Shown: in pieces, positions 8,526-16,316 of the stretch
How the letters are laid out: every line of letters begins with the position of its first letter
Position numbering within the stretch: position 1 is the stretch's first letter
Made by a program: the position numbers and the translations under genes
Notes under the pieces: generated by a model
What the model saw: the letters and a program-made list of their open reading frames with translations, nothing else
Told to the model about the DNA's origin: nothing
Database searches by the model: none
From: Baffinella frigidus
Taxonomy: Eukaryota > Cryptophyceae > Cryptomonadales > Baffinellaceae
Assembly (NCBI GenBank): GCA_026770585.1
Contig: MU647261.1
Span: 1-24,743 of the forward strand
Reading direction: 5' to 3'
Length of the DNA: 24,743 nucleotides

Positions 8526-8869
8526 CGTGCTAGTAAGTTCGTGCTGTGTATTGGAGTGTCTGGAATGAAGAATGTGAGAACAAGTAAGCCGCTACGTGTG
8601 TCAACACGTATCTACAATGCTGGGTGCTGTAAACAACCCGTGGTGTTTAACAAGCTATCCGTTATACACACCACGTGTCTTGATTGAAATAACAGTTCTT
8701 AAGTTGAACAGTTCTTAAGTTGACAAAGTGTAGCTAAATATGTTTGCTTCTACCGATGGACATTCCTTGAGCATGTTACCGAATTCAAACGTTTGGCAAA
8801 TCTGCAGGATTTTGGACGTATTGATAAAAGGCCGATACAGATACTAGCTCCCCTGCTATGTTCTTTTAG
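8526..8869. promoter_or_regulatory. divergent promoter region with inverted and direct repeats
   Basis: This 344-bp spacer separates two divergent genes and has no gene of its own. It holds an inverted repeat TACGTGT-GTCA-ACACGTA (8593-8610), a CACGTG E-box (8672-8677), two perfect tandem copies of AACAGTTCTTAAGTTG (8691-8706, 8707-8722) and a TATA-like GATAAAAGG (8823-8831) 38 bp before the ATG at 8870. No comparable TATA-like box is seen close to the minus-strand start at 8525. Confidence 0.45.
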
Positions 8870-10213
8870 ATGGATGTATTGAGTCGGTATAACGGCTCCA
8901 CCTTATCCAGAACGAATCTCAAACTATACACGCCTATACGCTCGAACTACCTCACCAATACAGCTGGTGTCAGTTCACAGCATAAGCACCACACACTATC
9001 TGTGCGTAAGCGTGTAGGCGAGAAGCCGCCTATATCTTCTGCCACACAGTCACATGAAAAACGCATACCCAAAAAGAAGCGTAAACACTGCTACGAACCG
9101 TCGCTAGACATACCGAAGATTGGCGACCACCCGGATTGGCCATCGAACTGTCGTTGCGAAGTTATGGACGATGGCCGTCTGAATGCACCCCGCGGTAGAA
9201 CACACAACACATCCGCAGAACGTGTAAAAGGCCGTGATGGTATGTTTTTGAATGTGTCTGTATTCGACCGCCTGTCGCGCGCAAAAGCTTGCAAAGACGA
9301 GACCAACACGCACGATAGTACGGTGCGGGGGCGGACTGCAACACAAAAGCTGATACTATGTGCGAATGGGACCGTGGTCAACCCGAAACCAGGTACACCG
9401 TATGTGCATGGTGGGTTCAATCCAGTTGTCATACATTCAATACTCTCCACACGCTTCAGGTGGAGACACGCATGTGCAAAGGCGTTGCAATTCGGGAAGG
9501 ACAATGCAGAACGCAACGTTGCTGTCCGAGCTCACAACACATTGAAGGTCGTCTCGGCTGCTTCCGTTCTCATGAACAAGATGAAGAAGCAAATGGCCAA
9601 CCGTGTCGACAATGTCGAGGCACACACACCAAAACCGTCCAATGATCTTGCGATCAATTATGTACAGACTCGTAGTAGAGCCCAGAGTGATGTAAATAGC
9701 TCTCTTGTGGCACATACAGACATCCCTGCAACATCCAGGAGTCGGTCCATCTCTATAACCTCCTCTGCTGGAAGGCTTGACAGAAAATTCAGCAAGTCTA
9801 GTACTGGCGCCGATAGTGAACGAGGAAAGCATGCACCGCTTACTGTACAACCCCGCCGCGAAACTCATCTGTGTAACTGGACTCGACCACCGTGTAACGA
9901 TACATGGAAACGCTGTTACTTTACTGGGAGTGTTTCTATTCTAACCAAATGGGAACAAGATACAAGAGATACAATGCATCGAATCAGAGCGGGCGACACG
10001 ACAGATCACACGGAATCGACTTGCATTACAGCGGCCCAGGCAGATCAACATTTTCGGCATTTATTGCAACTGACACGTGTCCACCACACACCCTCCGAAC
10101 CAATGCTTACCAACCGCACCACCGCCCCACAAACGCATGCCCAACACAGACTCTTCGCACCACCGTATATGCAATACGTAGGCCCACTCGACACAGATGA
10201 AACATTTTGGTAG
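8870..10213 (+). CDS. hypothetical basic protein, 447 aa
   Basis: The start is ATG at 8870, placed by the GATAAAAGG box 38 bp upstream. The protein is basic and rich in Thr, Ser, Arg and His, with few hydrophobic stretches. A strong nuclear-localisation-like cluster (KRIPKKKRK) lies near residue 67. A central helical stretch around residues 200-250 is Lys/Arg/Ala-rich, and there is a cluster of Cys/Trp near residues 345-360 (CNWTRPPC, then KRC). No domain is recognised. It could be a nuclear or virion nucleic-acid-binding protein. It is convergent with the acidic protein gene. The stop TAG is followed by ~60 bp with no AATAAA. Confidence 0.75.
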   Translation: MDVLSRYNGSTLSRTNLKLYTPIRSNYLTNTAGVSSQHKHHTLSVRKRVGEKPPISSATQSHEKRIPKKKRKHCYEPSLDIPKIGDHPDWPSNCRCEVMDDGRLNAPRGRTHNTSAERVKGRDGMFLNVSVFDRLSRAKACKDETNTHDSTVRGRTATQKLILCANGTVVNPKPGTPYVHGGFNPVVIHSILSTRFRWRHACAKALQFGKDNAERNVAVRAHNTLKVVSAASVLMNKMKKQMANRVDNVEAHTPKPSNDLAINYVQTRSRAQSDVNSSLVAHTDIPATSRSRSISITSSAGRLDRKFSKSSTGADSERGKHAPLTVQPRRETHLCNWTRPPCNDTWKRCYFTGSVSILTKWEQDTRDTMHRIRAGDTTDHTESTCITAAQADQHFRHLLQLTRVHHTPSEPMLTNRTTAPQTHAQHRLFAPPYMQYVGPLDTDETFW

Positions 10214-10270
10214 TCGCTTCCAATCTCGCCCTTACCTAAAGAGTCGCTGTGGCTGTCACCCGGGGCCTAG

Positions 10271-10293
10271 CTTAAGAGTTCAACTTAAGAGTT
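10271..10293. repeat. two-unit 13-bp repeat at a stop codon
   Basis: CTTAAGAGTT occurs at 10271-10280 and 10284-10293. The second copy contains the stop (TAA on the minus strand, 10285-10287) of the acidic protein gene, so the last codons and stop are duplicated directly downstream. Confidence 0.7.
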
Positions 10294-10974
10294 GCTGAGG
10301 TTGTCATCATCGTCCGTGCCACCTGATGTCTCAGAGACATCGGACGCATCGGAGTCATCAGAGTTATCACTGGTACCAGAACCGAGCGACTCCGTGCCAT
10401 CACTCTCGTCGTCCTCGCCAACGTCAATCGGACGAATGTGCTCGAACCCGCCCTGACGGGCGAGGTGTGCACCTTCAACGAGCTTAGCCGCCAACGTCTC
10501 AAGCATGCTGGGGAAGTTGCACAGATTTCCACACTCGCCCTGGGTGAAGGTGATGACACCGTCGCGGTCTTTGCAGTGCAGGTCCCCGACCAACCCGTTT
10601 TGGAGAATGTTCTGTACTGCGGAGATAGGGCACCCGAACGATTCCCCATCATCTTCAAAGAAGATCGACCCGACGTCGTCATCGTCGACATGGTGCTTGG
10701 ACTCGATGACAGACCCGCGTGTGAACGACTGTGTCCATTCGAGAAGACGCTTGCGAGACTTCTTCATCTCCACAGCTTTCATATCCTCGACGTCATACAC
10801 CTTGCCGTGAATGGTGATTTTGTCGTCAATGGCGACCCTGTCCGGAATGGTGGCATGCCGCTTGAAGGGCTCTGTCATGGGCTCTGTCATGGGCTCTGTC
10901 ATGGGTACGTGGGCCTTGAGCACAGGGAATGCGGGAAATGCAATCGAATGGGGGCGTTTCAGCGTGTCGTCCAT
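10285..10974 (-). CDS. acidic protein with Asp/Ser-rich tail, 229 aa
   Basis: The start is ATG at 10974. The N-terminus has three tandem PMTE units encoded by a 12-bp repeat (around 10868-10905). The middle (~50-190) is a mixed alpha/beta region with a basic helix (KKSRKRLLEW), an acidic DDDDVG patch and three cysteines (CPIS, CKDRD, CGNLC). The last ~45 residues are almost only Asp, Glu, Ser, Gly and Thr. Such acidic tails occur in transcription regulators and histone- or DNA-mimic proteins, but no family is recognised. The upstream region carries a CACGTG palindrome and three GTGGGAA-type repeats, so this gene has the most structured putative promoter in its neighbourhood. Confidence 0.75.
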   Translation of the reverse strand: MDDTLKRPHSIAFPAFPVLKAHVPMTEPMTEPMTEPFKRHATIPDRVAIDDKITIHGKVYDVEDMKAVEMKKSRKRLLEWTQSFTRGSVIESKHHVDDDDVGSIFFEDDGESFGCPISAVQNILQNGLVGDLHCKDRDGVITFTQGECGNLCNFPSMLETLAAKLVEGAHLARQGGFEHIRPIDVGEDDESDGTESLGSGTSDNSDDSDASDVSETSGGTDDDDNLSNS

Positions 10975-11070
10975 GCTGGTGTGTGGCAGATGAATACTGG
11001 TGTCCAGGTGTGACGGCTAACACAATCATGTGCATTGAGTACAACAACAACACACCAAATCCGCGAACAC

Positions 11071-11150
11071 AACACGTGTTTTGGAAATTTTGGTTCCCAC
11101 AACTTTGGTTCCCACAACTTTGGTTCCCATAACTTTCGTTCTCAACTTTC
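11071..11150 (-). promoter_or_regulatory. E-box palindrome and 15-bp direct repeats upstream of the acidic protein gene
   Basis: AACACGTGTT (11071-11080) is a perfect 10-bp palindrome containing a CACGTG E-box. Three 15-bp units follow at 11089-11103, 11104-11118 and 11119-11133 (TTTGGTTCCCACAAC, the third with CATAAC), then decayed units to ~11150. On the minus strand the first two units read TGTGGGAA, matching the published YGTGGGAA site of CSL/RBP-J proteins, and the third TATGGGAA. They lie about 95-160 bp upstream of the ATG at 10974. Confidence 0.4.
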
Positions 11151-11177
11151 GCTCGCATCGAAAGTTGTCACAAATGC

Positions 11178-11205
11178 CATGTCTCTTGTGCATGCAAGAG
11201 ACATG
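11178..11205 (-). terminator. perfect hairpin just after a stop codon
   Basis: Two perfect 11-bp arms (CATGTCTCTTG / CAAGAGACATG) enclose a 6-nt TGCATG loop. The hairpin begins one base after the stop of the gene ending at 11207. Giant viruses of the mimivirus and pandoravirus types use 3' hairpins as transcript-end signals, so this is a plausible 3'-end signal. There is no T-run after it, so a bacterial-type terminator is unlikely. Confidence 0.5.
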
Positions 11206-11206
11206 T

Positions 11207-11602
11207 TTAGCGAATGCGTTGAACATTAGACCCGGGTATTTTCCACCAAGGTGACGACTGCGCACGTCTGGTTGGTGGCCTATACGGTTGCTTGATCGCC
11301 TGCTGAACCCCCTGGACCACGCCATTTACCTTTTGCGTGGCATCGTAAACTCCTTGATTTACCACCTGCTGTACGGGTTGAGTAACCTGCCGCACCGCGC
11401 CTTGTACGGGGTGTGCCACCATCTGATTGAACCCATTCTGTACGGGTTTAGTAAACCGTGTCACCGCCTGAGGTAGCACGTTCATGAACTGTTTAACAAA
11501 GGGGTTGGCGGTTCGCGGCATGTGACCCATCTCCACCAGAACCCTTTCGGTGATTGCGTCTGCAGTCGCATGCTCCTGTTCGGTCATTTGGTGCTGGTGC
11601 AT
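11207..11602 (-). CDS. amphipathic-repeat protein, 131 aa
   Basis: The frame is open up to an ATG at 11761, but that start lies inside the Nudix gene. The ATG at 11602 avoids the overlap and has TTTATAAA at 11687-11694 upstream, so I prefer it. The N-terminus is His/Gln/Glu-rich. From residue ~45 the protein is a series of ~11-residue units with the pattern PVQ-x-x-V/F (FTKPVQNGF, AHPVQGAV, TQPVQQVV, then VQGVQQAI), suggesting amphipathic helices like those of lipid-surface proteins. The tail is basic and Pro/Arg-rich with paired Trp. No family is recognised. A strong hairpin follows the stop. Confidence 0.6.
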   Translation of the reverse strand: MHQHQMTEQEHATADAITERVLVEMGHMPRTANPFVKQFMNVLPQAVTRFTKPVQNGFNQMVAHPVQGAVRQVTQPVQQVVNQGVYDATQKVNGVVQGVQQAIKQPYRPPTRRAQSSPWWKIPGSNVQRIR

Positions 11603-11703
11603 CGTAGCGTGTTCGTGTACAAGATGCAGGTGGTGTAGTTTGGTAACCTTAAATACATGTCTCGTACTAAGTACAATACACCGATGTTTATAAAATGAAG
11701 CAT

Positions 11704-12600
11704 TTATAACGTTTGTATTTTGTGCCCCATTTGCGGTGTATTGAGAAGTGAAGCGAAGCATCTGCGAAGCTTATGATTCAGTGCCATCTGCAAAAGATCG
11801 GGAACGAAGACCCACTTCATATCAACCGTTTCACGTTGCCCCAACCGGCCAATGTTTCGAAGTTGTTGAAACTCATTGGTCGCGTGTTGCCAATAATCAT
11901 TTGTCACCTCTACCAACACCATATGGAACGAACCTACTTGTATAAAATCGTGGCGTTTGTTTGAATCAAACTTGATGACACCCGATGTTTCTTCGCGTAA
12001 CTCTCGAATTGCTGCTTTCGTCCCAGTTTCTTTACCGTCGACCTTGCCCGATGGAATATTCCATTTGCCCGATCGTTCCTGCACAAGACAGACGCGAACC
12101 CCATATGCGGTTCTCTCGTAGACACACACACCAGCGTTTGACGGTGGGTACAAGCACCAAGAATCGTGAGGAGTATATGGGTCGTGTCTTTCTTGGAGCA
12201 TACCCGTATGGCAATAATACTTGCGGTGTACGGCTTTCAAGAGCATATCTGTGTAATCGTCGAGGCCGGAGTGGACCCCATTGTATAGCTTCAGACGAAA
12301 GTTCCCCTGTGTAGGATTGTATTTGCCCGTTTGTCGGTCCCAGATCTCAAACAAACGACTTTCCGCCTGCAAACATGTCGTCGCATAATACAGTTTGTGA
12401 CAGGTGTTGCCAATTTGCAGATATAGTTTCTTAAATTCAACCGTAGTGTATGACGGAAGCTTGTGCGTGTCCCAAGTAGCTTTAGTTGGAAGTGTCAGGG
12501 CATTACCGACAGGCATTGTTACGTATTTATGGCCTTCATACTCGTTACACACTGTTATCAGGATTGCAACATTCTCATCAGTATACCGCCATGGTGTCAT
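11704..12600 (-). CDS. Nudix hydrolase-like protein, 298 aa
   Basis: The start is ATG at 12600. Residues ~155-260 form a Nudix domain: a strand reading GVRVCLVQERSGKWNIPSGK, then a Nudix box with G-x5-E-x7-RELREE. The box ends TSGV, placing the Gly one residue later than in the REUXEEXGU consensus; the catalytic Glu residues of the RExxEE core are present. Nudix enzymes hydrolyse nucleoside diphosphates linked to another moiety; in large viruses they include mRNA-decapping enzymes, but substrate cannot be told here. The first ~150 residues are an extra domain with no recognised family, with Trp and Tyr residues. A MITE lies upstream, next to a GATAAAGGG box at 12670-12678. Confidence 0.85.
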   Translation of the reverse strand: MTPWRYTDENVAILITVCNEYEGHKYVTMPVGNALTLPTKATWDTHKLPSYTTVEFKKLYLQIGNTCHKLYYATTCLQAESRLFEIWDRQTGKYNPTQGNFRLKLYNGVHSGLDDYTDMLLKAVHRKYYCHTGMLQERHDPYTPHDSWCLYPPSNAGVCVYERTAYGVRVCLVQERSGKWNIPSGKVDGKETGTKAAIRELREETSGVIKFDSNKRHDFIQVGSFHMVLVEVTNDYWQHATNEFQQLRNIGRLGQRETVDMKWVFVPDLLQMALNHKLRRCFASLLNTPQMGHKIQTL

Positions 12601-12678
12601 ACAGTGGAGTAGTCCATGGAAACATCCTCCGAAGCGCGTCTCTAATACTCGGACGTGACTGTCATGTGAACCCTTTAT

Positions 12679-12777
12679 CTAGTGGCTATACGTCTCGAGG
12701 TAGTGGATTCACTGTACAATCAGTGGATTTGTACCAGATTGCGGTCCGGTTACACGACCCAGACGTATAGCCACTAG
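12679..12777. mobile_element. MITE copy 2 (99 bp, uninterrupted)
   Basis: Perfect 17-bp terminal inverted repeats (CTAGTGGCTATACGTCT) lie at 12679-12695 and 12761-12777. It is the same family as copy 1 at 1275-1474, in the opposite orientation, with three mismatches. It is non-coding and sits between the Nudix start and the 3' end of the 85-aa gene. Confidence 0.92.
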
Positions 12778-12824
12778 TGTATGCGAGTACGATACATGAA
12801 TACAAACGATGCGATTTCAATCTC

Positions 12825-12830
12825 TTTATT
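12825..12830 (-). terminator. poly(A) signal AATAAA for the 85-aa gene
   Basis: Minus-strand AATAAA lies 15 nt downstream of the stop at 12846. This is strong positional support for the short gene. Confidence 0.6.
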
Positions 12831-12845
12831 GAAATTACATTAGCA

Positions 12846-13103
12846 TCACGCGTACACTATCTCGATCGAATCGATTGACGTGTCAAGCATGTATCTGTGC
12901 GCATGCCATGGGTCTTCAAACTCGACCCATATCTGACGGACTTGCTCGGGTTGAAACAAATGCCCATAGCAAGACGGTGTACTGTCAATGAAGTGGACGT
13001 ACACTCGGATAGGTGGCATCTGTGTGGTTATAGTCACCGAAGACCTGTCTAGCACACAACATGCATCGAATTTGTCTGTCTCGGACACAGCAGCATGCAC
13101 CAT
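12846..13103 (-). CDS. small hypothetical protein, 85 aa
   Basis: The ATG-started frame runs from 13103 to 12846. No domain is recognised. The sequence is mixed and globular-looking, with aromatic residues (IWVEFEDPWHAHRYM) and a Cys pair near the N-terminus. The evidence that it is real is an AATAAA directly after the stop and good use of a spacer that otherwise has no gene. It follows the DUF2828-N gene on the same strand. Confidence 0.55.
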   Translation of the reverse strand: MVHAAVSETDKFDACCVLDRSSVTITTQMPPIRVYVHFIDSTPSCYGHLFQPEQVRQIWVEFEDPWHAHRYMLDTSIDSIEIVYA

Positions 13104-13165
13104 CCTTGCCCATGTTTAGCCCATTCCGGGACTGGTCCAGATGCTACTGGTGACGATTTGTTCTT

Positions 13166-13171
13166 TTTATT
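13166..13171 (-). terminator. poly(A) signal AATAAA for the DUF2828-N gene
   Basis: Minus-strand AATAAA lies about 105 nt beyond the stop at 13277, just after the trinucleotide tract. Confidence 0.45.
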
Positions 13172-13180
13172 TGTCAACAC

Positions 13181-13236
13181 ACCACCACCACCACCACCAC
13201 CACCACCACCACCACCACCACCACCACCACCACCAC
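13181..13236. repeat. (ACC)n microsatellite
   Basis: An uninterrupted ACC tract of about 18 units lies in the 3' spacer of the DUF2828-N gene, which reads GGT on the transcribed strand. Confidence 0.95.
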
Positions 13237-13276
13237 ATACTCACCACATACGCACCATACCGACAACCGTCGTGTT

Positions 13277-14566
13277 TCACGACTTATCGGCACACACACG
13301 GCTCTTGTACATGGCCATGACGGTCCTTTGGTCTAGAAGGTCGCTATAAACCATATGCGCGATGGCGTGCGTGATCCCGTTACTGTTGGACGCGAACACG
13401 CCTTTCGTGCACTTGTCATAGATACCGCCAACGTGGGGAGCGCACTTGATGACCATTTCGTCGGCCGCTGAGATACCGTCCGCAAAGGAGGACACAACAA
13501 ACTGTGCGAGAGCGGCATAGTCCGCGGCCGTGCACGAAATTCCAGAGACAGTGCCATAGTCTTGGCGGTGGAGCTCGGAGCGCAAGGCACGCCACTGCGT
13601 CTTGAACGCCTCGTCAAGCCAGATGTTCTTCTTGTTCGGCACGCGCTTCGCTGTACCGGCATCAAGCGTTGCAAACGTAGAGAGTGAAACCGAGCTAGGC
13701 TTGGCGTTGAGCGGAGTACTCGGCGTCGTGGGTGTAGAAACGTACGGCGAGATGTATCCATTCGCAGTCTCTTCGCGGCGAAACACCGCGGGGGAATACT
13801 TGGCATTCGTAGCAGTAGGCCGACGCGGACGCGACAGATGCTTCGGCGTGGCAGTGTGGACGACGTCCTTGGACGTGACACCGAACACAGCCAACAAGTC
13901 CGTCCAGGCGACGTGTTCTTTCGCACGCAGGCTTGCGCGCTGTGTCTGGATGCATGTGATCGACAGTTTGCCGTCCCAGAGCCTCTCGACCGGAGCGAAG
14001 TGGTTGTACGTGACCACTGACAACAGCGTCAAAAGGTCCTGGAATGACGAGTTGCGACCCACATGGGGAGCCATGGAAGACATGAACGTCTTCGGATGCA
14101 TCTCCCACAGCCATGCGATGGCTGTCATGTACGCGGGATGGTTGTCGTTATGACTTCCGTCGCCGCACAGGCGCCCACTGGCCAGGATGTCGCACATGAG
14201 CTTGTCGCAGTCTTTGGTATAGGACACCTGCAGAAACGTACGAAACGCCCCAACCGTGATCGCCATGTCGTTGGAGCCATGCGAGGTACGCGATGCGCTG
14301 GCGACGAGGCCAGCCTGGAGAAAGAAGACATCTTCGGAGGCAGTCGTGTACGTCTTGTGCGCCGCACGCGCACTGAGCTCAGTGATGTACTCATGGTCGT
14401 CTTCCTCGATGGTCGCAGCATCCATGGCAGCCATCACCGACCCCATGCCATAGCCACCCTTGCCGAAGACGCGCATCGGCAGGTGGCCAATCCTATAGTG
14501 CGCCGGCACAGACTTGCTGTGTTCGCTCTCGGTGTAGTTGCTGCAGATAATCGTGTCCAAAGACAT
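13277..14566 (-). CDS. DUF2828 N-terminal-half paralogue lacking the vWA domain, 429 aa
   Basis: The start is ATG at 14566. Residues ~105-180 match the conserved N-terminal block of DUF2828 proteins and of the full-length paralogue at 21373-23780: a helical stretch followed by YMTAIAWLWEMHPKTFMSS and a short downstream helix. The C-terminal region (~345-420) parallels the paralogue segment around its residues 320-400 (APHVGGIYDK versus APSVGGMHDK). It then stops: the MIDAS-containing vWA region (DVSGSMDG in the paralogue) is absent, and nothing downstream encodes it. Between the blocks is a Ser/Thr/Pro-rich linker. DUF2828 proteins occur in plants, fungi and giant viruses and resemble TROVE/Ro-type fusions; biochemical function is unproven. 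Confidence 0.75.
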   Translation of the reverse strand: MSLDTIICSNYTESEHSKSVPAHYRIGHLPMRVFGKGGYGMGSVMAAMDAATIEEDDHEYITELSARAAHKTYTTASEDVFFLQAGLVASASRTSHGSNDMAITVGAFRTFLQVSYTKDCDKLMCDILASGRLCGDGSHNDNHPAYMTAIAWLWEMHPKTFMSSMAPHVGRNSSFQDLLTLLSVVTYNHFAPVERLWDGKLSITCIQTQRASLRAKEHVAWTDLLAVFGVTSKDVVHTATPKHLSRPRRPTATNAKYSPAVFRREETANGYISPYVSTPTTPSTPLNAKPSSVSLSTFATLDAGTAKRVPNKKNIWLDEAFKTQWRALRSELHRQDYGTVSGISCTAADYAALAQFVVSSFADGISAADEMVIKCAPHVGGIYDKCTKGVFASNSNGITHAIAHMVYSDLLDQRTVMAMYKSRVCADKS

Positions 14567-14628
14567 GGTAGGTGAGTTGATGTGCAGATGAGACGTCGAG
14601 TGGGTAGAAACAATACAAATTATGAGGA

Positions 14629-14697
14629 TTAGTCAACTGTTATTAGTCAACTTGTATTAGTCAACATAATTCAACACGAATCGTGTTGGCTAAAGTA
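14629..14697. promoter_or_regulatory. direct repeats, palindrome and shared motif in a divergent promoter
   Basis: Three 14-bp units start TTAGTCAAC at 14629, 14643 and 14657. A palindrome CAACACGA-A-TCGTGTTG spans 14672-14688. AACTGTTATT (14635-14644) and GGCTAAAGTA (14688-14697) both recur upstream of the Cys-rich gene at 17942. The region lies between the DUF2828-N gene and the ankyrin gene. Confidence 0.45.
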
Positions 14698-14784
14698 AAT
14701 ATGTATTGTTCACCAAAGAATCCTCCGTAATTGTCTCCGAAAACATTACCACCAGCATCTGCCACACCAAAGCTACTTGGGGGC

Positions 14785-16089
14785 ATGAATGTTCTCGACA
14801 GCACAGATGGCGACATGCAACAGCGTGTTCAAGCGACTTGGGGGTTCTTCTTGGAAAGTGCTGCCTTGGAAATGAATCTGTGTGAGTCACCCAACGTAAG
14901 CGCGAGCATCAAGGACGCCCTTGCTGGCACATTGGAAAAAAACTGGCGTTCCTTCATTGCCCTCGATGGTGTTGGACTTATGAAGAAAGGGTATGCCAAG
15001 CGCTGCGCGAACAGTTTCGCCATGATGCTTGTGAATGAGAAGGGTCCATCCACACTTCTTGCGCTACTACTGTCGGAGTTCAATGTCAATGCAAACTGCA
15101 AGGATTCAACGGGGACAACGCTGCTTACCAAGGCATTTGACCAAGGAGACGCGTCCAACATCAAGACATTGATGGTCGGGTGTGGCACGAACAAGGCATT
15201 AATTGACGACTTCAAGTCGATCGACTTGACGCTTTGCAAGAACAGGTACTCCACGAGAAGCAACATCCTGAGCGCTGTCGCAATGCCAACTGGTCGCTGT
15301 TTCGACGAGACGACTGGTACATACGTGGACAGTACAACGTCCGTCGTTAGCGACCTTCTCGACCGCGGCGCCACCCTCTACAACAACTTTATAGTAGACC
15401 ATTTCAACAATGGCTGGTCCACCTGGTGCTACGTCGCCCACTACGGAAACGTGGAGACAATGAAGTTGCTTCTTCAGACTCACAAGAACAACAGCCACGT
15501 GGTCCATATGAACGCGAAACACAATATCGCCAAGGATCTCATGTACATAGTGTCCATGCCGCCTATGCTGTTTACCACGAAAAATCTTACGACCACGGCC
15601 GCCGATACCACGTGCAAACCATGCCAATGGGACTGCAATGCTTCGAATTGCAACATGCCAATGATCAAGATGTTTATCGACAACGGCGCCAACCCGCACA
15701 TATGCGCTTATGCGAGACGCTACTATGCGGTAGATTTGACCGGTACGAGACCCGACACTCGCAAAGTGTATCTGTCTCTCTGCACCAAAGGCCGTGGGTT
15801 GTTGGGTCTGGTAATGTACGAGCGTGTACAGAGGCACCGACACCTCGTGACATTGACGCTACAGCGCGCCAAACAACACACACGTCCCGGTAGTCGTCAG
15901 TTCCCAGACGAGGTTCTCGCCTTGATCTGTCAACACGCTGGTATTGGAGAAGCTGGCATCTCCGATACCAAGACCCCGTGGGTCCCTACGATGCCTGTGA
16001 GAACGCAAGACAAAGAGTCCTGCTGGTATGGCGCCTATACAGAAATCGACAACGCTGTACTAGCACAGCGAGCCAGCCGTAGGTCTTAG
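14785..16089 (+). CDS. ankyrin-repeat protein with C-terminal F-box-like motif, 434 aa
   Basis: I use the ATG at 14785; the frame extends upstream to 14731 but only with TTG. Ankyrin-like units are seen around residues 95-130 (NVNANCKDSTGTTLLTKAF), 185-200 (VSDLLDRGATLY), 215-230 (AHYGNVETMKLLLQTH) and 290-305 (MPMIKMFIDNGANPHIC); they are divergent and spaced by unrelated stretches. Near residue 373 is FPDEVLALICQHAG, resembling the core of short C-terminal F-box/PRANC motifs that follow ankyrins in poxviruses and other large viruses. Such proteins recruit ubiquitin ligases to targets; here that is inference. ATTAAA plus a GT-rich tract follows the stop. Confidence 0.75.
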   Translation: MNVLDSTDGDMQQRVQATWGFFLESAALEMNLCESPNVSASIKDALAGTLEKNWRSFIALDGVGLMKKGYAKRCANSFAMMLVNEKGPSTLLALLLSEFNVNANCKDSTGTTLLTKAFDQGDASNIKTLMVGCGTNKALIDDFKSIDLTLCKNRYSTRSNILSAVAMPTGRCFDETTGTYVDSTTSVVSDLLDRGATLYNNFIVDHFNNGWSTWCYVAHYGNVETMKLLLQTHKNNSHVVHMNAKHNIAKDLMYIVSMPPMLFTTKNLTTTAADTTCKPCQWDCNASNCNMPMIKMFIDNGANPHICAYARRYYAVDLTGTRPDTRKVYLSLCTKGRGLLGLVMYERVQRHRHLVTLTLQRAKQHTRPGSRQFPDEVLALICQHAGIGEAGISDTKTPWVPTMPVRTQDKESCWYGAYTEIDNAVLAQRASRRS

Positions 16090-16105
16090 AGGGGTGTTTT
16101 GATAC

Positions 16106-16160
16106 ATTAAAGAACAAAATCGTGTGTGCGTGTGTGCGTGTGTGTGTGTGCGTGTGTGCT
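16106..16160 (+). terminator. poly(A) signal ATTAAA plus GT-rich tract
   Basis: ATTAAA at 16106-16111 lies 16 nt after the stop at 16089, followed by a GTGTGTGCGTG-type tract at ~16122-16160. It is the same layout as at 1200-1251. The rest of the spacer to 16316 shows nothing recognisable. Confidence 0.6.
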
Positions 16161-16316
16161 ACAGCACTGTACAGCATCCTAGCGCAGCTCAAGCCGCTAT
16201 TACGCGTTGCTCGCATACCCACCACAATTCGCGTTTCCAGGCTGTTATTAAAACGAACAGAATGGTTACACAAAAATACGCCTACTCGAACACCGCAACT
16301 ACGACCGGTCGCCACC

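Noticed and set aside
9091-9516. 141-codon minus-strand frame
   Set aside because: It is antisense to the 447-aa gene, with no supporting signals.
11603-11761. Longer N-terminus for the amphipathic-repeat protein
   Set aside because: It would overlap the Nudix gene and place the TATA-like TTTATAAA inside the coding region; the ATG at 11602 is preferred, though the extension cannot be fully excluded.
13602-14575. Plus-strand frames of 183 and 170 codons
   Set aside because: Both are antisense to the DUF2828-N gene, which has family support.
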